From Chlorops oryzae (taxonomy: Eukaryota > Arthropoda > Insecta > Diptera > Chloropidae), in NCBI GenBank assembly GCA_020466095.1, contig CM035807.1, positions 45,105,100-45,169,099 on the forward strand: 64,000 nucleotides of DNA. The letters are read 5' to 3'. The first letter of the stretch is position 1. Each line of letters starts with the position of its first letter. This document shows, one piece after another, positions 29,416 to 40,929 of the stretch. The translations under genes and the position numbers were made by a program. Below the pieces are notes generated by a model. It was given only the letters and a program-made list of their open reading frames with translations. It was not told where the DNA came from and did no database searches.

Positions 29416-30708
29416 ACAGGTTGGCTGATAAGTCCCCGGTCTAACAAAGAAAAACACATTTTTTTGTCAAAACTCGTTTTTATTATTCAACATAGTTCCC
29501 TTCAAGAGCGATACAACGATTATAACGACCTTCTAATTTTTTGATACCATTTTGGTAGTACTCCTTCGGTTTTGCCTCAAAATAGGCCTCAGTTTCGGCG
29601 ATCACCTCTTCATTGCAGCCAAATTTTTTCCCTGCGAGCATCCTTTTGAGGTCTGAGAACAAGAAAAAATCGCTGGGGGCCAGATCTGGAGAATACGGTG
29701 GGTGGGGAAGCAATTCAAAGCCTAATTCATGAATTTTTGCCATCGTTCTCAATGACTTGTGGCACGGTGCGTTGTCTTGGTGGAACAACACTTTTTTCTT
29801 TTTCATATGGGGCCGTTTTGCCGCGATTTCGACGTTCAAACGCTCCAATAACGACATATAATAGTCACTGTTGATGGTTTTTCCCTTCTCAAGATAATCG
29901 ATAAAAATTATTCCATGCCCATCCCAAAAAACAGAGGCCATTACTTTGCCAGCGGACTTTTGAGTCTTTCCACGCTTCGGAGACGGTTCACCGATCGCTG
30001 TCCACTCAGCCGACTGTCGATTGGACTCAGGAGTGTAGTGATAGAGCCATGTTTCATCGATTGTCACATATCGACGCAAAAACTCGGGTGTATTGTGAGT
30101 TAACAGCTGCAAACATCGCTCAGAATCATCAACACGTTGTTGTTTTTGGTCAAATGTGAGCTCGCGCGGCACCCATTTTGCACAGAGCTTTTTCATATCC
30201 AAATATTGATGAATGATATGACCAACACGTTCCTTTGATATCTTTAAGGCCTCTGCTATCTCGATCAACTTCATTTTACGGTCATTCAAAATCATTTTGT
30301 GATTGTTTTTGATGTTTTCGTCGGTAACCACCTCTTTCGGGCGTCCACTGCGTTCACCGTCCTCCGTGCTCATTTCACCACGCTTGAATTTTGCATACCA
30401 ATCAATTATTGTTGATTTTCCTGGGGCAGAGTCCGGAAACTCATTATCAAGCCAAGTTTTTGCTTCCACTGTAGTTTTTCCCTTCAGAAAACAGTATTTT
30501 ATCAAAACACGAAATTCCATTTTTTCCATTTTTTTCACAATAACAAAAGTTGCTTCACAAAAGACGCTCTATCTCACAAACTAATTGACTTAAAGACGTA
30601 AAATTTTGACACGAATCATTTGAAGGTTGCCACTATATAAAAATAATATGCATTTAATACTAGCGACGCCATCTATGTGTCAGACCGGGGACTTATCAGC
30701 CAACCTGT
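29416..30708 (-). mobile_element. Himar1-like mariner, copy 4
   Basis: Counterpart of copy 2 at +6008, with TA on both sides. Its right-end repeat reads AGACCGGGGACTTATCAGCC, without the change seen in copy 2. Confidence 0.9.
29483..30529 (-). CDS. Mariner transposase, Himar1-like, copy 4
   Basis: An intact 348-residue frame like copy 2, with one visible protein difference (LLERLNVEIAAK where copy 2 has LLERLKVEIAAK). The D,D34D triad and DNA-binding motifs are complete, and both terminal repeats are good. This is the most complete mariner in the window. Activity is unknown. Confidence 0.93.
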   Translation of the reverse strand: MEKMEFRVLIKYCFLKGKTTVEAKTWLDNEFPDSAPGKSTIIDWYAKFKRGEMSTEDGERSGRPKEVVTDENIKNNHKMILNDRKMKLIEIAEALKISKERVGHIIHQYLDMKKLCAKWVPRELTFDQKQQRVDDSERCLQLLTHNTPEFLRRYVTIDETWLYHYTPESNRQSAEWTAIGEPSPKRGKTQKSAGKVMASVFWDGHGIIFIDYLEKGKTINSDYYMSLLERLNVEIAAKRPHMKKKKVLFHQDNAPCHKSLRTMAKIHELGFELLPHPPYSPDLAPSDFFLFSDLKRMLAGKKFGCNEEVIAETEAYFEAKPKEYYQNGIKKLEGRYNRCIALEGNYVE

Positions 30709-30827
30709 TAGCACAAAAACAACAAGCATATGAAAAAAAGAGCGTCAGTTGCGCTGCTCTCTCGCATTCTCTCGAAATTTTAAAAAACAGCTTTCGAACT
30801 CACATGTACACGCTGTCGGTGTGAAAG

Positions 30828-32533
30828 CTATAAAACAGCTTTTGAATGTCGCTTATGGACGTTTAATGGGCCTGACAACCTCTGATGTAGAGTCGTGATT
30901 TTGTTTCCAGCGTAGCTTACGAATCGGCGATAAAAGGTTCTGGGTGTTTTGGTTAGATCTTGGCACATTTTTATGACAGACACAGTGGCATGTGGTCTGA
31001 GAAAGCTTTGATTTGAACACATAGCTTTTCAATATATTTAAGTAAACTGCATGACGATATGAAGAAGTCGATAACTGAAGAACCCATAGCACCACGGAAG
31101 GTGAATTCCCCTTCTACATCGCCACGAGTTCTCCCGTTGAGTACAACACCACAAATATAGGCAACTAAATCTAATAGTCTTAGTCCATTTGCATTTGATT
31201 TACGGTCCATGGAACTTCCGCAGGTAGATATAAAAAGAGTAGACTGGATCATATTATTATCTAGAGTCTGAAGGTCAGCAATTCGCGCGTTAAAACCCTC
31301 AAGAATCAAAAAATTTGAGGTTTCAAAGTTAATCAGAAAATCTTCAAATTTTTTTAAGTCGACCATCTTGTACAATATAAGTACCTCGGAATGAAGTATA
31401 TTTTTTCTTACTCAAATTGTGCTTGCACCATTGCGTTCTCATTTGCTGCGACAAATTTTAAAGAATAAGTAGTTCTTAGACTTTTTGAACAACCACCGGT
31501 AGCCCGACCAAATTCATGAGATCTTGTAGCGTTTATCCAATATAAAAACATAATCCTTAAAATATGCGTTAAAGATACTTCTTTTACCGACCAGCTCGTG
31601 CGTCTCAAAAAGAAAGAAAATATCAAAGCGGTTAATGTAAGAGAAGAAATTTCCAAAATTCACTTTATTACTTAAATTAGAAACGTTATAAGAAACCAGG
31701 CGGCACATATCGAAATGCTGCTGTGATAGAGCGGCTTGAGGCGCTGAATAAGAAGAAGATGCTGTTGTGTTGTATGTTCTGACTGCAACCGGGTAGTTCA
31801 GATTGCTTCCCTGCAGCAGTTGCTGAAGAAATATCATGTCATTTTTGCAATTAGCTATTAGTGTGTCATTCTGCCAGGTGTATCTTTTATTCTCGACATA
31901 TATACAAAACTCTCCGAGACGAACCTTCAATTTGTTAACCGACTTGCAAATGGACTTGCTTATTTTTCGAAGGTTATACCTTACGTTCTGCTCTTCTCTC
32001 GTGTAGTCTTTTTGCAAAAATATTTGACTGCCTCTTAATGTGCCTCGTGCACCCAGGATGTTAAAAACTTGAGCATTTGACGCCAATGTAAAGCAGTAGG
32101 ACGATAACAGCCTACGAGCATACACGAGGGTAGACTCTGTTTTGAGCAAGTTTTTGCATAGATTTAAAAATTCAGATTTAGCCTCTAGAGTGTTTTTGGC
32201 CTTGAGGCCGCTGACGTCAATATTGAAGCCACGAGACCGGTGATCAACTTGCTCTAGACGCGTCGACAACGAAGCAGTCTGACTCTTCAGTACAATATTT
32301 TCTTGTCGTAACTTATGTACTTCTTTCTGCAGGTTTTCAATATCTGTTTTTCTAGCAATATCTTTCAATTTATCATCAAACAGTGGTCGTAGCTTGTCCC
32401 AAGAAAAAGCATCATCCGTTTTATGTGATTTTTTAGAAGTGTCTGTCATTTTAAATGGTGAAAAATATTTTTTTTGGATGGTTCTCAGATTTCTCAGGCG
32501 ATGTTTCCTCTAACGAGCGCTTACTGCTGTTCA
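30828..32533 (-). pseudogene. LINE ORF1-endonuclease region, unit B
   Basis: Second copy of the LINE fragment. The frame broken near 25972 in unit A is continuous here, giving 311 codons (32449-31514) from the coiled coil into the endonuclease. Conversely, one extra A near 31546 breaks the frame where unit A is open, and an extra T near 32470 shifts the N-terminus. Endonuclease motifs (NARIAD, NGRTRGD, SDHMPL) are at 31375-30971. Confidence 0.75.
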
Positions 32534-33385
32534 TAAGTCAAAAAAGGTTGTTGCAGACTTTTAGGCACATTCAGTTATTCAAGGTGTTGGGTTTTTCTAT
32601 GGTCACTCTGTCTGCGAGAACAGGAGATTTTTATTTATGCTTTATTTAGCAGCAATCGGCAAAAAAATAACAACAACTAATATCATGAGCCATTCGCACA
32701 GAATATTTACCACTCAAAATTCAGATACTTCCAATACAGGAAACAGTGATACTCCATGCACCGTCGACAATACACCACCTCCCAAGTGTCCGGGTAGAAA
32801 AGTTGTTAGTTGCGGACGCTATTCAGATACCAGATTTAATTTTAATTATCGCGCTGTCAGAATGCACTTGTTGAGTTTTCGATGCTAGGGTTGCCAGTAG
32901 GTTTATATTTATATATGTATATAATTGGTCCTTAAGTTACCCATACTCTCCCTTTCTGTCTCGTTAGACGTCCCAGTTTTTGACTATTTCAATACATATT
33001 TTTCTTAACGGTAGCCTAAACGGCTGTCCTTTGAATTGAAAAATAATAAATTGAACTTAAATATAATAAATTGAACTTAAATATAATAAATTGAAGAAGA
33101 CTTTGTTATGTTATGTTAAATTGAATGCTATTTAAATTTGACAAAACATTTATTATTATATATATTTTTTTTGTGTTACGTTACGTTAAGATGAATATAA
33201 CAATAAAATAAACAAAAATTTACGTTCCCCATCTTTCATACAACTGGTCACCGATTCTACGTTTCTTCTTTTTCCCTATTGGGTCGTTTTGTATCTCGTT
33301 GACCGTCTTCAGCGTTGTCATTTGACTCGGATTTTGCAAGGAATAAATTATTGTAATAACTGAAACTTACATATATATATATATA
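32534..33385. other. LINE upstream region with dispersed repeat, unit B
   Basis: Copy of 26524-27383: the same short tandem units, dispersed repeat and (TA)n end. No gene. Confidence 0.5.
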
Positions 33386-34673
33386 TTAGGTGTAGTAAAA
33401 AGAAATCCATTATTTTTGCATTAAATTGAGGGCTTTATTTAAGATAGTTAGAATGACCCGATTTAGGTCAAATATGCGCCGTTTTGTTCGATAACTTGCT
33501 GCCATTTTAAAGGGAATTTCATTATGCCTCTCTCATAGAAGCCCTCGTTCCTATTAGCAAAAAATTGAGACAGTCGAATTTCAGAAGCCTCTCTTGAAGC
33601 GAATGTTTCACCAGCAAAATTGTTCGCCATGGACAGGAACAGATGGTAATCACTTGGTGCCAGGTCCGGACTATAAGGTGGATGCAGAAGAACCTCCCAA
33701 CCAATCTCCCGGAGCTTCTGGCGAGTCACTATCGATGTGTGTGGCCTGGCGTTGTCCTGATGGAACACAATTCCTCTCCCATTGGCCAAAGCTGGCCGCT
33801 TATGGGCGATTGCTTCCTTCAGACGGTCCAATTGTTGACAGTAGAGTTCCGAGTTAAGAGTTTTGCCGTATGGGAGCAGCTCATAGTAGATAATTCCCTG
33901 CCAATCCCACCAAACACACAGCAAAACCTTCCTGGCCGTCAATCCTGGCTTGGCCACCGTTTCCGCCGGTTCACCGTGTTTCGACCACGACCGTTTTCGC
34001 TTGACGTTGTCGTAAGTGACCCACTTTTCATCACCAGTCACCAACCGCTTCAGAAATGGGTCGATTTTGTTGCGGTTCAGCAGCGATTCGCAGATGGAAA
34101 TTCGGTCTATGAGGTTTTTTTTGCGTTAACTCGTGTGGCACCCATACATCGAGCTTCTTTGTGTATCCAGCCTTATTCAAATGGTTCCAAACGGTTTTTT
34201 GTGCAATCTTTAGCTCTTTTGCAATCGAAACAGTGCTAACATGACGGTCGGACTCGATAATTTCCATGATTTTATCGACATTTTCGACAATTGGCCTTCC
34301 AGTGCGTGGTGCATCCTTGACATCGAAGTTACCGGAACGGAATCGACGAAAACAAAATTGCGCATGATTGGCTGTTACAGTATCAGGTCCATTAACGCTA
34401 TTCACATTTTCAGCCGCCTGGCTTGCGTTTTCTCCCTTATCGAAGAAAAACTGTAAAATGTAGCGAATTTTCTCTTTGCTGATGTCCATCTTTGACAAGC
34501 TCTCAAAAAAAACTGAATCAATCAATCAAAAAAGTGTCAAAAAAGCTTTTTTAGTAGGAACTGTCATCTTTCTAATGCCCCCTAGCGGAACATGATCGGA
34601 CTTATACAACGCGAGATGCAGATAAATAACGCCATCTATTGGAAAAATAATAATTTCTTTTTACTACACCTAA
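33386..34673 (-). mobile_element. Second mariner family, about 1288 bp
   Basis: The terminal repeats start TTAGGTGTAGTAAAAAGAAA on both ends and TA flanks each side (33384-33385, 34674-34675). The ends and protein differ from the Himar-like copies. The left flank is the (TA)n run of unit B, while the right flank is the middle of another mariner. Confidence 0.88.
33463..34489 (-). pseudogene. Mariner transposase, second family, frameshifted
   Basis: The frame starts MDISKEKIRYILQFFF at 34489. It has helix-turn-helix words (FRRFRSGNFDV, VSTVSIAKELKIAQKTVWNH) and the VWVPHEL linker. A one-base shift in a T-run near 34112-34119 breaks it. The second part (34044-33463) holds the triad: VTGDEKW, HQDNARPH and DLAPSDYHLF, with 34 residues between the second and third Asp. 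Total length fits a mariner of about 340-350 residues. The subfamily is not firmly assigned; the ends suggest neither Himar1 nor Mos1. Confidence 0.85.
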
Positions 34674-34675
34674 TA

Positions 34676-35527
34676 TAATAGTCACTGTTGATGGTTTTTC
34701 CCTTTTCAAGATAATCGATAAAAATTATTCCATGCCCATCCCAAAAAACAGAGGCCATTACTTTGCCAGCGGACTTTTGAGTCTTTCCACGCTTCGGAGA
34801 CGGTTCAACGATCGCTGTTCACTCAGCCGACTGTCGATTGGACTCAGGAGTGTAGTGATAGAGCCATGTTTCATCCATTGTCACATATCGACGCAAAAAC
34901 TCGGGTGTATTGCGAGTTAACAGCTGCAAACACCGCTCAGAATCATCAACACGTTGTTGTTTTTGGTCAAATGTGAGCTCGCGCGGCACCCATTTTGCAC
35001 AGAGCTTTTTCATATCCAAATATTGATGAATGATATGACCAACACGTTCCTTTGATATCTTTAAGGCCTCTGCTATCTCGATCAACTTCATTTTACGGTC
35101 ATTCAAAATCATTTTGTGAATTTTTTTGATGTTTTCGTCGGTAACCACCTCTTTCGGGCGTCCGCTGCGTTCACCGTCCTCCGTGCTCATTTCACCACGC
35201 TTGAATTTTGCATACCAATCAATTATTGTTGATTTTCCTGGGGCAGAGTCCGGAAACTCATTATCAAGCCAAGTTTTTGCTTCCACTGTATTTTTTCCCT
35301 TCAGAAAACAGTATTTTATCAAAACACGAAATTCCTTTTTTTTCCCATTTTTTTCACAATAACAAAAGTTGCTTCACAAAAGACGGTCTATCTCACAAAC
35401 TAATTGACTTACAGACGTCAAATTTTGACACGAATCATTTGAAGGTTGCCACTATATAAAAATAAAATGCATTTAATACTAGCAACGCCATCTATGTGTC
35501 AGACCGGGGACTTATCAGCCAACCAGT
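34676..35527 (-). pseudogene. Himar1-like mariner, copy 5, 3' half missing
   Basis: It has the 5' terminal repeat (ending 35527, next to TA), leader and N-terminal transposase. The frame 35322-34819 spans the helix-turn-helix domains through MDETW and then hits a stop (TGA replacing the Trp after SAE). Another break lies near 35330. Everything after about DYYMS is absent; the cut coincides with the right flank of the second-family mariner. Confidence 0.88.
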
Positions 35528-35529
35528 TA

Positions 35530-36510
35530 GATGGTTTTCCATTTGCTATCACACGCTGGTATCTATTGTTCAAGTAACTTTTTATTATCTCAATGGCATG
35601 TAAATCAAAGCCATAGTATTTGTCCAACTAAGTTATAAGGATGTCAAAATTTAGAGTATTAAAGGCTTTTGAAAAATCTAAAAGTACTAACACCGACAGC
35701 TCCCCTTTGTCATACTTAACTCGCAGATCTTCCATTACTTTCAACATAGCTGTAGCGCAACTGTGATTTTTACGAAAACCGGATTGACACTCTGTATTGA
35801 GGCTATGATTATCCAAATGACTTACTATTTGCATAGCCAAACATTTTTCAAAGGCTTTTGAGAGCGCTGGTAGTATGCTGATTGGGCGGAAATCTTGCGG
35901 TGACAGCGCTTCATTTTTTTCGCTACTGGTATTACGTTATCAATCTTCCAATTTGACGGAAACACCCTGGTTGTAAGTGAGAAATTAAGTGAGAGCACCG
36001 ATCGTCTGAGGTAGAATAAGTTTCAGAAACTTTAAACTGACTCCATCTTCACCAATTGCATTTGATTTAATTACCAACACACACTTCAAAATGTCTTCCT
36101 CACGAGCCATATCAAAATTGAAACGGTCAGCCACCCCAAACAAAAGATTTTCATTCAAACAAAATTGTTGACTATCTGAATGTATATTTGCTGCCAAAAA
36201 ATATTCATTCATTGTATTTGCACCATGTTTGCAGTCAGAGAGTTTTCTTTTTGTAACACCGAGCGATCTCAAATTGGCCCAAAGCTGCTTTGATGACATG
36301 CTCGAGTTAAGCTTACCTTGGTAGTAACGCAATTTTGAATTTTTTTTATCTCTTCTGTCGCTTGGATTCGCGCTTCACGATATGCTTCCCAGTTACTATT
36401 AGTTTGATTAAGTTTCTATTTTCTATACTTGTATCTACGATTTTTTATTGCTCTCATAACATTACCATTGAACCACGGCTGGTTCGAGGCTCTAGCTGTC
36501 ACAGTTTAAA
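35530..36510 (-). pseudogene. LINE linker/RT fragment, jockey-superfamily-like
   Basis: On the minus strand: NQPWFNGNVMRAIKNRRYK (about 36422-36478), YREARIQATEEIKK, then SNAIGEDGVSLKFLKLILPQ near 36040 and QSGFRKNHSCATAMLKVMED (about 35730-35789). LDFSKAFNTLNFDIL carries the first catalytic Asp of RT. Frame breaks occur near 36330, 35980 and 35920. It stops at the mariner TA site (35528), so the mariner inserted into it. RT motifs beyond the first Asp region are missing. Confidence 0.8.
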
Positions 36511-36611
36511 GCGGTACGAATCTATTAAACAGATAATATAAAAATATTACAAAATATGTAGAAAGCGATTTTATTGCATTTTAGTTTATTTTCTTTGAAC
36601 TTAGTAAATTT

Positions 36612-37508
36612 GTAGTTTAGGTACAAGGTACATATAGATTGTTTCCAACAAAATTAAAAATATTTTCAAAACCGGTCACCTCAATGCGCCTCTTGCATAA
36701 CATCCCGTTCATACATTAACCACCTAAGCTTTCCAATACGACGCTTGCGCAACGCCCGACTCCCACACTGATCATCTGAACCATTCAATGCACCTTCCGC
36801 GCATCGGCACATTCCTTCCATCGTCACCAGATTTTCCTGTTTATTCAGTGTTCTTTGCGCTGCAAGCATAGTTGAGCAACACATGGCAAAGCATTTTTCC
36901 CACGACTGCAGTTACACACGTACGTCCGATAGCACGCCTGCACGCGCTTTTCATTGTTGGCAAAGGAAATCGATTTATTGCAATAAAAATCTGAAGAGAA
37001 TCTTTTAGTCCAAACGTTCAGTTAACAAATTAAGTACAATTCCCCATAGCGGAAAAAGCTTTAGGTAAAAAATTATAATTATTTAAATTTAAAATAATAA
37101 ATAAAAAATTTAAATATTTTTTTAAAGAAAAACATAAGTGTTTTAATTGGCGCTCAACATGCGCCCTCTGCATAGCGAGGAAAAAATCCTTTAAAAAAAT
37201 TTTTATTTTAAAATACAAATTTTGTGTGTGAACCCCTTTAAAAAAATTGGTGTCTGTAAAGTCAATTTACTGACAAAAGTTTTACGTGACAACGTCCTAA
37301 GAAAACACTCATTATGTACATACATAAAAGGGAGAATTCAAGTATCACGTACGCTCTTTTAAACGATTTTTGAAAGTTTTAAAAATCAATTTCATAAGTA
37401 TTTGCGATCCCTGGCAGTGTTCGGACATATACCACTTTGATGGTAGATCTACCACTATTTTCACTTTCTACCACTTCTACTTATTTATGCCTTTCTTTTA
37501 TTTATTTT
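36612..37508. other. No gene recognised
   Basis: A GC-richer island at about 36675-36960 contains a 67-codon minus-strand ORF (36681-36884) that I do not recognise. The remainder is AT-rich with chance ORFs. Confidence 0.4.
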
Positions 37509-37518
37509 ATGATCATTA

Positions 37519-37704
37519 GGCAAAGAAAGCAGGATAGCGCCACTTGGGGTATCGCTATTTTGTAGCATTCGCATTTTTGTTGTTTCCCATGCTAAAGCAT
37601 AGTTGTGACGTTGGGCTTAACATGCAAAACCACAACAACGAAGCTCTCATTTTGAATTTCTGACATCATCCGGCTGAAGTGGCGCTATCTTGTTTTCTTG
37701 TATC
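37519..37704. mobile_element. Small hairpin MITE with 10-bp target duplication
   Basis: A 186-bp element. The left part ..AGGATAGCGCCACTT pairs with AAGTGGCGCTATCTTG.. on the right. The flanks ATGATCATTA (37509-37518) and ATGATTATTA (37705-37714) match at 9 of 10 positions. Nine- to ten-base duplications suggest a Mutator-like mobiliser. Confidence 0.6.
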
Positions 37705-37714
37705 ATGATTATTA

Positions 37715-38108
37715 AGAATAATTGAGAGCAAAAAAAAATGTGCTTCAATGTTATTTATTATTGCAAAATATGTTGCTAGCTTCCTGTTGTCCTAAATGTT
37801 GTCTAGAATGGCAGTATTGGCGCTTAACTAATAAATATTGACACAGTTTGTATAATAAGAGAAAATACATAAAAACACATAAGTTTCCCAATTTTCTACA
37901 TGATCAGGGGTGCGATTACCAAAATGTGAAGTGGTGAGAATGACTTTTTTCACCGCTTCATGAGAATAGCGATTCTCGTTTCGTGAAGTGGTGATAAGAG
38001 AGCATTTGCGAGTAAGTTTTTTTTATCACGCTATAGAGAAACAGGTACGGAGCGGCAAATCTTCTGAGACAATGAATGAATATCTCTTTACTTACTTAGA
38101 AAACAATA
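37715..38108. other. No gene; small palindromes
   Basis: Contains CAGGGGTGCG near 37907, resembling a hAT end, and nested short inverted words (GTGAAGTGGTGA.., GAGAATAGCGATTCTC) around 37925-38000. No partner end was found. Confidence 0.35.
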
Positions 38109-38609
38109 CAGTAGAATCTCGCAAATGTTAATCGATTTGTCCCAGGCGTAATCAACTTTTCCGAATTATTAACTTTTCCAAATTTTTTTCAAAATCGAAA
38201 AAATTAAAGAAATAGCGACTACATGCATAAAAATCTATTTTTGCAAATATAACATGCTTATTTTATTTAAATCTTTTGATTTAAACCATATTTATAATTA
38301 TTTTACATACACAAGATCTACTCGCGCACAACTCCTATTTCACAATAAGACTGCACGCTTAGATAGAATTTGTCACTTTTAAGTGCTATCGTTATGATTT
38401 GCGTTGTCTTCTTTTGTTTTTCTTCGCTATTCCACGTAATACACATGAAATAGGGTTGATTTAAGGAAAAAAAGGAAAAGAAAAAAAATTACGCTCAGAA
38501 AAGTTAACGCCAAAATTAACTTTTTAGAACGCTACGTGGGCGCTGAAATTCGATTAACTTAACCAAGCGTTTAACTAATTCGAGCGGTAACTTTTGCGAG
38601 ATTCTACTG
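38109..38609. mobile_element. Pogo-like MITE, 501 bp
   Basis: The ends CAGTAGAATCTCGCAAA and its inverse TTTGCGAGATTCTACTG are flanked by TA on both sides (38107-38108, 38610-38611). TA target, CAGT start and AT-rich non-coding interior fit a non-autonomous pogo/Tc1-group element. Subterminal TTAACTTTT words recur at both ends. Confidence 0.75.
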
Positions 38610-38724
38610 TATATATTATTGGTTTTTTATTTAAAAAGAAATTTACTGAAAAATATTGCAAAATATGTAGAAAGCGGTTTAATTGCAGATGCTTTTTAGT
38701 TTATTTTCTTTCAGCTTAATAATA

Positions 38725-40870
38725 ATAATGTGGGACGTTCAAGAGTCTCAGCTCCCATGAAGCGGCCCCACCGAATTGAAGGATTAGCCGAAGTAGACCA
38801 CGGTAGCGTTGGGTCTATTTGGTCCTTCAAGACCCCTTAAGAGAGCTGAAGCCCTAAAATAGGCTTCCGTTCTTATAAAGAGTCTCCGTATGCTGACTAA
38901 TGTTTTTCGTCTGTAATATCCTAGGGCTGATGACGATAGTTACCATGGACAGGATGGAATATATCCTGCGCTGCTGCAGTGGGGAAATGGCTTACTCGCA
39001 GATAGGCTGACGGAAATATTCAGGACGTGTCTAGCTATTGGGTACGTTCCAAAAGCTTGGAGGGAGTAAAGGATGACTTTTCTTGCAAACCTGGAAAAAA
39101 GGATTACACCATCTGAAGGGTACAACGCTAACAGCGTTCCCTTTGAGTAGATGCCAGCACGCATACAGGGCTAGAAGATATACAGAAACCGCCTTACACG
39201 AAGTGGTATGGATTGCAAAAAGGGAGCTTTCTTCCGGAGACATCGATGGCTGTAACCATGGACATCGAGGGTAATTTTGACAAGATAGGCTTCTGTAAAC
39301 TAAGAGCTGCTCTCAACTTGCGAGAAGTCAACCCAATAATTTTAAAGTGGGTGGACTTTATGCTTAAACAAAGGGCAGTGAACTTACAAAACTGAAGGCA
39401 CAGGCTGAGGGAAAGGGTAGTCAGGGGATGTCCACAGGGAGGGGTACTTCCACCCATACTGTAGAACATAACAATTGACTCTCTACTCCAAAATCTTGAA
39501 TCAGAAGGCATACATACGATAGGATATGCAGATGATATAGTTCTGATGGCGAGTGGCAAATTCCTGAGCACTATTAGCGACTTGATGGGAGGAGCTCTTA
39601 TTTACGTCGAACAATGGAGCAGCAAACAGGAGGGATCCTGGATACAAAACTGACCTGGACCCTACACGTGGAGGATGAGATTCCGAAGGGTAAAGGGGCG
39701 CACTTTCAGTGTAAAAGAGTGTGCGGGTTGCGGAGGGGAATTACTCCCAAATCTGCAAACTGGATATACACAATGATGATTAGACCTCTCATATCCTACG
39801 CTTCTGAAGTTTGGTGGTGGAAAGCCACATAAAAGACAATTAAAACGAAGCTAGAGAGGGTCCAAAGGCTGACCTGTGTTGGAATCACGAGTGCCATACG
39901 CAACACATCGGCACTAGAAGCGCTGCTGGGACTACTACCGTTGGATTTACATATAAAGAAAACTGCCGCATTAACGGCAGTACAAATGTACCGGAATTCC
40001 ACTTGAAATAGATATGGTAGTATACATGGACACCGGAAGATGCTTGACGTCGTACATATGTAGTGAGGTCAAAGAAACGCAAATTCCAATGACAACTATG
40101 CGAAGAGTCATGACTGCAAAGTCACACAGAACGCTCATAGAAGACGGCCGTCTAAATGACAAGTGCGGACGCCATGACATTTGCATCTTTACGGATGGTT
40201 CATATATGGATGGTAGAGCGGGGTCTTCTCGGAGGAACTAGGCACCGCTGACATAATCCACCTGGGAAAGTTCGTGGCAGTTTACCAGGCTCAACTTCCG
40301 GCGTTCATTCGCGCCCTGGATCACCTAGTTAAAAGAAGGGTGCAACAGAAGCGAATTCTGATTAGGCTTGACAATCAAGCGGTGATAAGGAGTATAAAGC
40401 AAACAAGGGTACAGGAGTGTGCTGTAAAACTCCGAGAGTTTCCTTATGGTCCAGAGCCATGTGTTCGACTAGGGTGGAGGAAAATCACTTCGGCTTTCAC
40501 AGAGTGGATAGACCTACTACACCAACGACGTTGGTGCGGGTTGAGCACATGCAGACAAGCGAAGTTGGCGATGAAGAAGCCATGGGTCACGGAGGTAACG
40601 AGGGCGCTCGGTCTTAAACGAAGCACCCTGAGCTGGTTGGCATCATTGGTAACAGGACATGTCAATTTCTTGTACCACCTCAGAAAGGCGAGTCTTGCTG
40701 AGGACGACACATGCAGATTGTGTCTTGAGGACAGTGATACGGCGGCAGACATTGTGTGCCACTGACCTGCACTAGCAAGAAGAAGAATGACAATCTCGGC
40801 ACACCATTGGATTGGTGAGGACGAGTTGCCTAAGCTTAAGGTCAAAGACCTCTGTCTGATTTCAGACTAA
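38725..40870 (+). pseudogene. LINE RT and RNase H remnant (LOA/I-group-like)
   Basis: In several broken frames: DDSYHGQDGIYPALLQWG and GYVPKAWRE (38931-39069), QHAYRARRYTETALHEVVW (about 39157-39213), GRGVLP-type and IGYADDIVLMASGKFLSTIS (about 39520-39580, with the RT YADD box), then KLTWTLHVED and TMMIRPLISYASEVWW (39640-39825). RNase H follows with IFTDGSYMDG (about 40186-40215), and a C-terminal Cys/His motif DTCRLCLEDSDTAADIVCH (about 40708-40764). Presence of RNase H points to the LOA or I clades rather than jockey proper. There are many stops and frameshifts; it is dead. Confidence 0.82.
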
Positions 40871-40929
40871 AGAGGACGTACCTGGTACTCCGCTGCTGAC
40901 CCTGGGGGATGCCGGGTACGTCGATTTAA

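Larger units (their letters stand above)
27939..33385. repeat. Tandem duplication unit B
   Basis: Second copy of 21931-27383. It starts within the mariner transposase at the word ATCAACAATAATTGATTGG and ends in a (TA)n run interrupted by another mariner. Confidence 0.9.
36541..38720. repeat. Pair of direct repeats bounding a 2-kb stretch
   Basis: A segment of about 70 bp containing CAAAATATGTAGAAAGCG and TTAGTTTATTTTCTTT occurs at 36541-36611 and again at 38649-38720 in the same orientation. Each copy abuts LINE-derived sequence. It could be a family's terminal sequence or a recombination scar. Confidence 0.5.
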
